Part shown: positions 62,475-64,000 of the stretch, piece after piece
Numbering within the stretch: the first letter of the stretch is position 1
Layout of the letters: each line of letters starts with the position of its first letter
Assembly (NCBI RefSeq): GCF_003336675.1
Contig: NZ_QPII01000019.1
Coordinates: forward strand, 25,449-89,448
DNA: 64,000 nt
Direction: 5' to 3'
DNA from: Billgrantia montanilacus
GTDB taxonomy: Bacteria > Pseudomonadota > Gammaproteobacteria > Pseudomonadales > Halomonadaceae
Position numbers and translations under genes: made by a program
Notes under the pieces: model-generated
The model's input: the letters and a program-made list of their open reading frames with translations, nothing else
The model's database searches: none
What the model was told of the DNA's origin: nothing

Positions 62475-63062
62475 ATGACCACTCAGAATGCCTCCACAGG
62501 CTTCTTCGACCTTCACATTACTGGCCTGGGTTACCTCAACCGAATCCGTGAGGTAACCCCGAAGCGCGGCAACGCGTTTTGGGCTTGCGATATCGCAGCT
62601 CTGACCGGTGCAGCGGATGATGTCAGTTACACCCGCTTCGACTGCCGTGTTAGCGGCCGTGAAGCGGAAAGACTGGTCAAGCGCTGCGAGCAGGCCGTCA
62701 ACATGGATAAAAAAGTCCTGATCGGTTTCAGGCTCGGCGATCTATGGACGGATACGTTTGTGTACCAGAAGGGGAAACGACAGGGCGAAACAGGCGTCAG
62801 CCTGAAAGCTCGTCTGCTGTTCGTCAGTTGGATCAAAATCAACGGCGACATGGTTTATCAGGCACCACGCCGTGATGATGTCCAGACTGCCGCCCAACCC
62901 CAGGGTGATCAGCAACAGCATTGCGACGATCATCCTGTGCCCCAGGCAGAGCCGCAGATGGCGACCGATACCGTCTCTGAGCCGGATTCGGCCCCCAACG
63001 GCTACGCCGCGGCACACTCAGGTGATGCCGCTGGGTCATTCGATTCGCCGGCGATACCCTGA
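62475..63062 (+). CDS. DUF3577 (STY4534-type) ICE protein
   Basis: A 195-residue protein. The start at 62475 has AAAGGAG about 8 bases upstream; the frame is open further left but crosses the leader hairpin. The N-terminal 125 residues match DUF3577 of ICEs (FFDLHITGLGYLNRIREVTP, then FWACDIAALTG and FDCRVSGREAERLVKRC). The tail is Gln/Pro/Asp-rich and disordered. The domain looks like a single-stranded DNA-binding-type fold and the family is linked to ICE replication; that function is not proven. It marks the return of backbone genes. Confidence 0.88.
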   Translation: MTTQNASTGFFDLHITGLGYLNRIREVTPKRGNAFWACDIAALTGAADDVSYTRFDCRVSGREAERLVKRCEQAVNMDKKVLIGFRLGDLWTDTFVYQKGKRQGETGVSLKARLLFVSWIKINGDMVYQAPRRDDVQTAAQPQGDQQQHCDDHPVPQAEPQMATDTVSEPDSAPNGYAAAHSGDAAGSFDSPAIP

Positions 63063-63100
63063 CCCACTTCACAACCAACCCTACCCAGCCGGGGAGAACT

Positions 63101-63117
63101 CCTCCCCACTGGGGAGG
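63101..63117 (+). promoter_or_regulatory. Hairpin in the leader of the following gene
   Basis: CCTCCCC, loop ACT, GGGGAGG: a 7-bp GC stem between the DUF3577 stop and the next gene, followed by AAGGAGAG just before its start. In position, though not in sequence, it matches the CATGGGAA hairpins of the adjacent ICE genes. Confidence 0.45.
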
Positions 63118-63154
63118 GGGCTCTCTGGGTGATATGCATCAAGGAGAGATCGAA

Positions 63155-63775
63155 GTGAACTATCTGACTCATGGCGACAAGTGTTTCCTTCAACAGCTCA
63201 ATCTCGCCAATAAGAAGCAGGCGGCGATGGTGCTGGACGATATGTTCGGCACCCAGTTCAAACCTGCTGTAGGTGCCCGAGCCATCATTTATGGCTCGGA
63301 GTCATGTGACATGTATGACCATGCACCTGGCTGTACCTACTACACACGGGATGTCGAGCGTCCCGTAGTAGTCCTAGAGCCATTCATCTCCTTGCGGGAA
63401 TTGCGTGAACTCGCAGTTCGGCATTTCCAGTTCCAAGCGGAACTGGTGGCAGAGTGGGATGACAAGGGGGCTACCTACGATGGGATGTTCCGTCCCTGGG
63501 GCGTCAGAATCCTTAATCCCGACGACGAGGTGATAGATCTCTATATGAACGGTAGCTGGGCTACTGATGATAGAGATGGTCTTGTCCCACGTAGCCAGTG
63601 GGATATCGTCGAGTCAGAAATCAAGCGCCTCCGCTCGGAGGCCTCAGTAGAAGCCGGCTGGGACAACTTCGAGACGGCTCGTCATATGCGTCAGCAGGCC
63701 CGTCGTCTTGAGGATAGACTCAGCCTCTCACGTCACCTTTTATCACTCAGCGGCTATGCCGAGTCAATGCGCTGA
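63155..63775 (+). CDS. Hypothetical ICE backbone protein
   Basis: About 206 residues from GTG 63155, chosen because AAGGAGAG lies about 7 bases upstream; ATG 63134 is in frame but has no ribosome site. It begins VNYLTHGDKCFLQQLNLANK, has a Cys/His-containing stretch (CDMYDHAPGCTYY) and a helical, Arg-rich C-terminus. No family is recognised. Its position after DUF3577, with the same leader style, marks it as part of the ICE backbone. Confidence 0.65.
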   Translation: MNYLTHGDKCFLQQLNLANKKQAAMVLDDMFGTQFKPAVGARAIIYGSESCDMYDHAPGCTYYTRDVERPVVVLEPFISLRELRELAVRHFQFQAELVAEWDDKGATYDGMFRPWGVRILNPDDEVIDLYMNGSWATDDRDGLVPRSQWDIVESEIKRLRSEASVEAGWDNFETARHMRQQARRLEDRLSLSRHLLSLSGYAESMR

Positions 63776-63801
63776 GGTGGTTTTCTAACGTTATCCTAAC
63801 C

Positions 63802-63868
63802 CTCCATGGGAATCACCTTCCCATGGAGGAGGGGTGTTCCCATGGATCGACCCCGTAAGGATCGAACC
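63802..63868 (+). promoter_or_regulatory. Second CATGGGAA-type leader hairpin
   Basis: CTCCATGGGAA (63802-63812) and TTCCCATGGAG (63818-63828) make a perfect 11-bp stem with loop TCACC, identical in loop and core to the hairpin at 62401. It is followed by AGGGGTGTTCCCATGGATCG and TAAGGA before the ATG at 63869. Confidence 0.6.
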
Positions 63869-63880
63869 ATGAACATGACC
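63869..63880 (+). pseudogene. ICE gene interrupted after four codons by an IS
   Basis: ATG 63869, with TAAGGA about 9 bases upstream and the conserved leader hairpin, starts a gene (Met-Asn-Met-Thr). The IS66-type end begins at 63881. The rest of the gene, if it survives, lies beyond the right edge. Confidence 0.55.
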
Positions 63881-64000
63881 GTATGCGTCCGGTGAACACA
63901 CCTTTCGCTGAGCCCCGACTTCGATGACGGTAGGTGTCCACCTATTGCTTAGTGGACACCTACCATGAGTGAGTTAAGCGTATTGGAGGCGCCTCGAAAG
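63881..64000 (+). mobile_element. IS66-family element, left end and start of TnpA
   Basis: GTATGCGTCCGGTGAACACA at 63881 is an IS66-type terminus, one base off GTAAGCG. After a leader with the inverted repeat TAGGTGTCCAC...GTGGACACCTA, ATG 63965 opens MSELSVLEAPRK, like the accessory protein TnpA. It runs off the window. The same end, in decayed form, occurs at 51605. Confidence 0.7.

Noticed and set aside
1..64000. tRNA, rRNA, integrase, relaxase or att site marking an ICE end
   Set aside because: None was recognised on either strand, so element borders cannot be placed in this window.

Overview
The window is most likely a long stretch of an integrative and conjugative element (ICE) of the PFL_47xx / ICEHin1056-like (MPF-G) type in a high-GC gammaproteobacterium. 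A Halomonadaceae-like host is a guess from general protein flavour only. The assignment rests on type IV secretion genes at the left (a PFL_4703-type C-terminus, PFL_4704, PFL_4705, PFL_4707 lipoprotein, VirB4/TraC ATPase, PFL_4709, PFL_4710/TraU-like, PFL_4711 and a TraG N-terminal-type membrane protein) and on a DUF3577 ICE protein with its neighbour at the right. No integrase, relaxase, att site or tRNA gene is visible, so the ends of the element lie outside.

Layout. 1-5768: first half of the transfer operon, with tightly overlapping genes. 5769-9650: an AT-rich insertion of envelope genes (a lipoprotein, an OmpA-domain protein, a small secreted protein) that splits the transfer operon. 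9797-15030: second half of the transfer operon, ended by a hairpin shared with a convergent small gene. 15416-62200: about 47 kb of cargo, mostly defence and conflict genes. 62211-64000: ICE genes resume with DUF3577, then an IS66-type element interrupts a gene at the right edge.

Cargo in order: a membrane-anchored nuclease-fold/OB-fold protein (15.4 kb); a MORN-type lipoprotein; a C5-cytosine methylase and a Vsr endonuclease with debris of a second dcm, a second vsr and an HNH nuclease; a class 1 DISARM operon (drmD, drmMI, drmA, drmB, drmC) with an AspBHI/Mrr-like nuclease inserted between drmMI and drmA; a Ser/Thr-kinase-like gene; an SOS block (SRAP/YedK protein, umuDC with a LexA box); a secreted nuclease; a divergent cluster of trypsin-like protease, alpha/beta hydrolase, TIR-STAND-TPR protein and deoxyribosyltransferase-fold/TPR-S protein; a graveyard of IS fragments; integron-type attC sites carrying a DUF4062-TIR gene, a restriction-endonuclease-like gene and a DUF4145 gene; a solitary OLD-type nuclease; and a Gabija-like gajAB pair.

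How it fits together: the ICE backbone supplies mobility and the central cargo behaves as a defence hotspot. Pieces appear to have arrived by different routes (integron cassettes, IS activity, homologous replacement). The least explained part is the protease/hydrolase/TIR-STAND/TPR-S cluster at 43.2-50.4 kb, my best candidate for an uncharacterised system. Next is the DISARM variant that couples a modification-dependent nuclease with a 5mC methylase. All family assignments come from reading motifs by eye; no database search was run.
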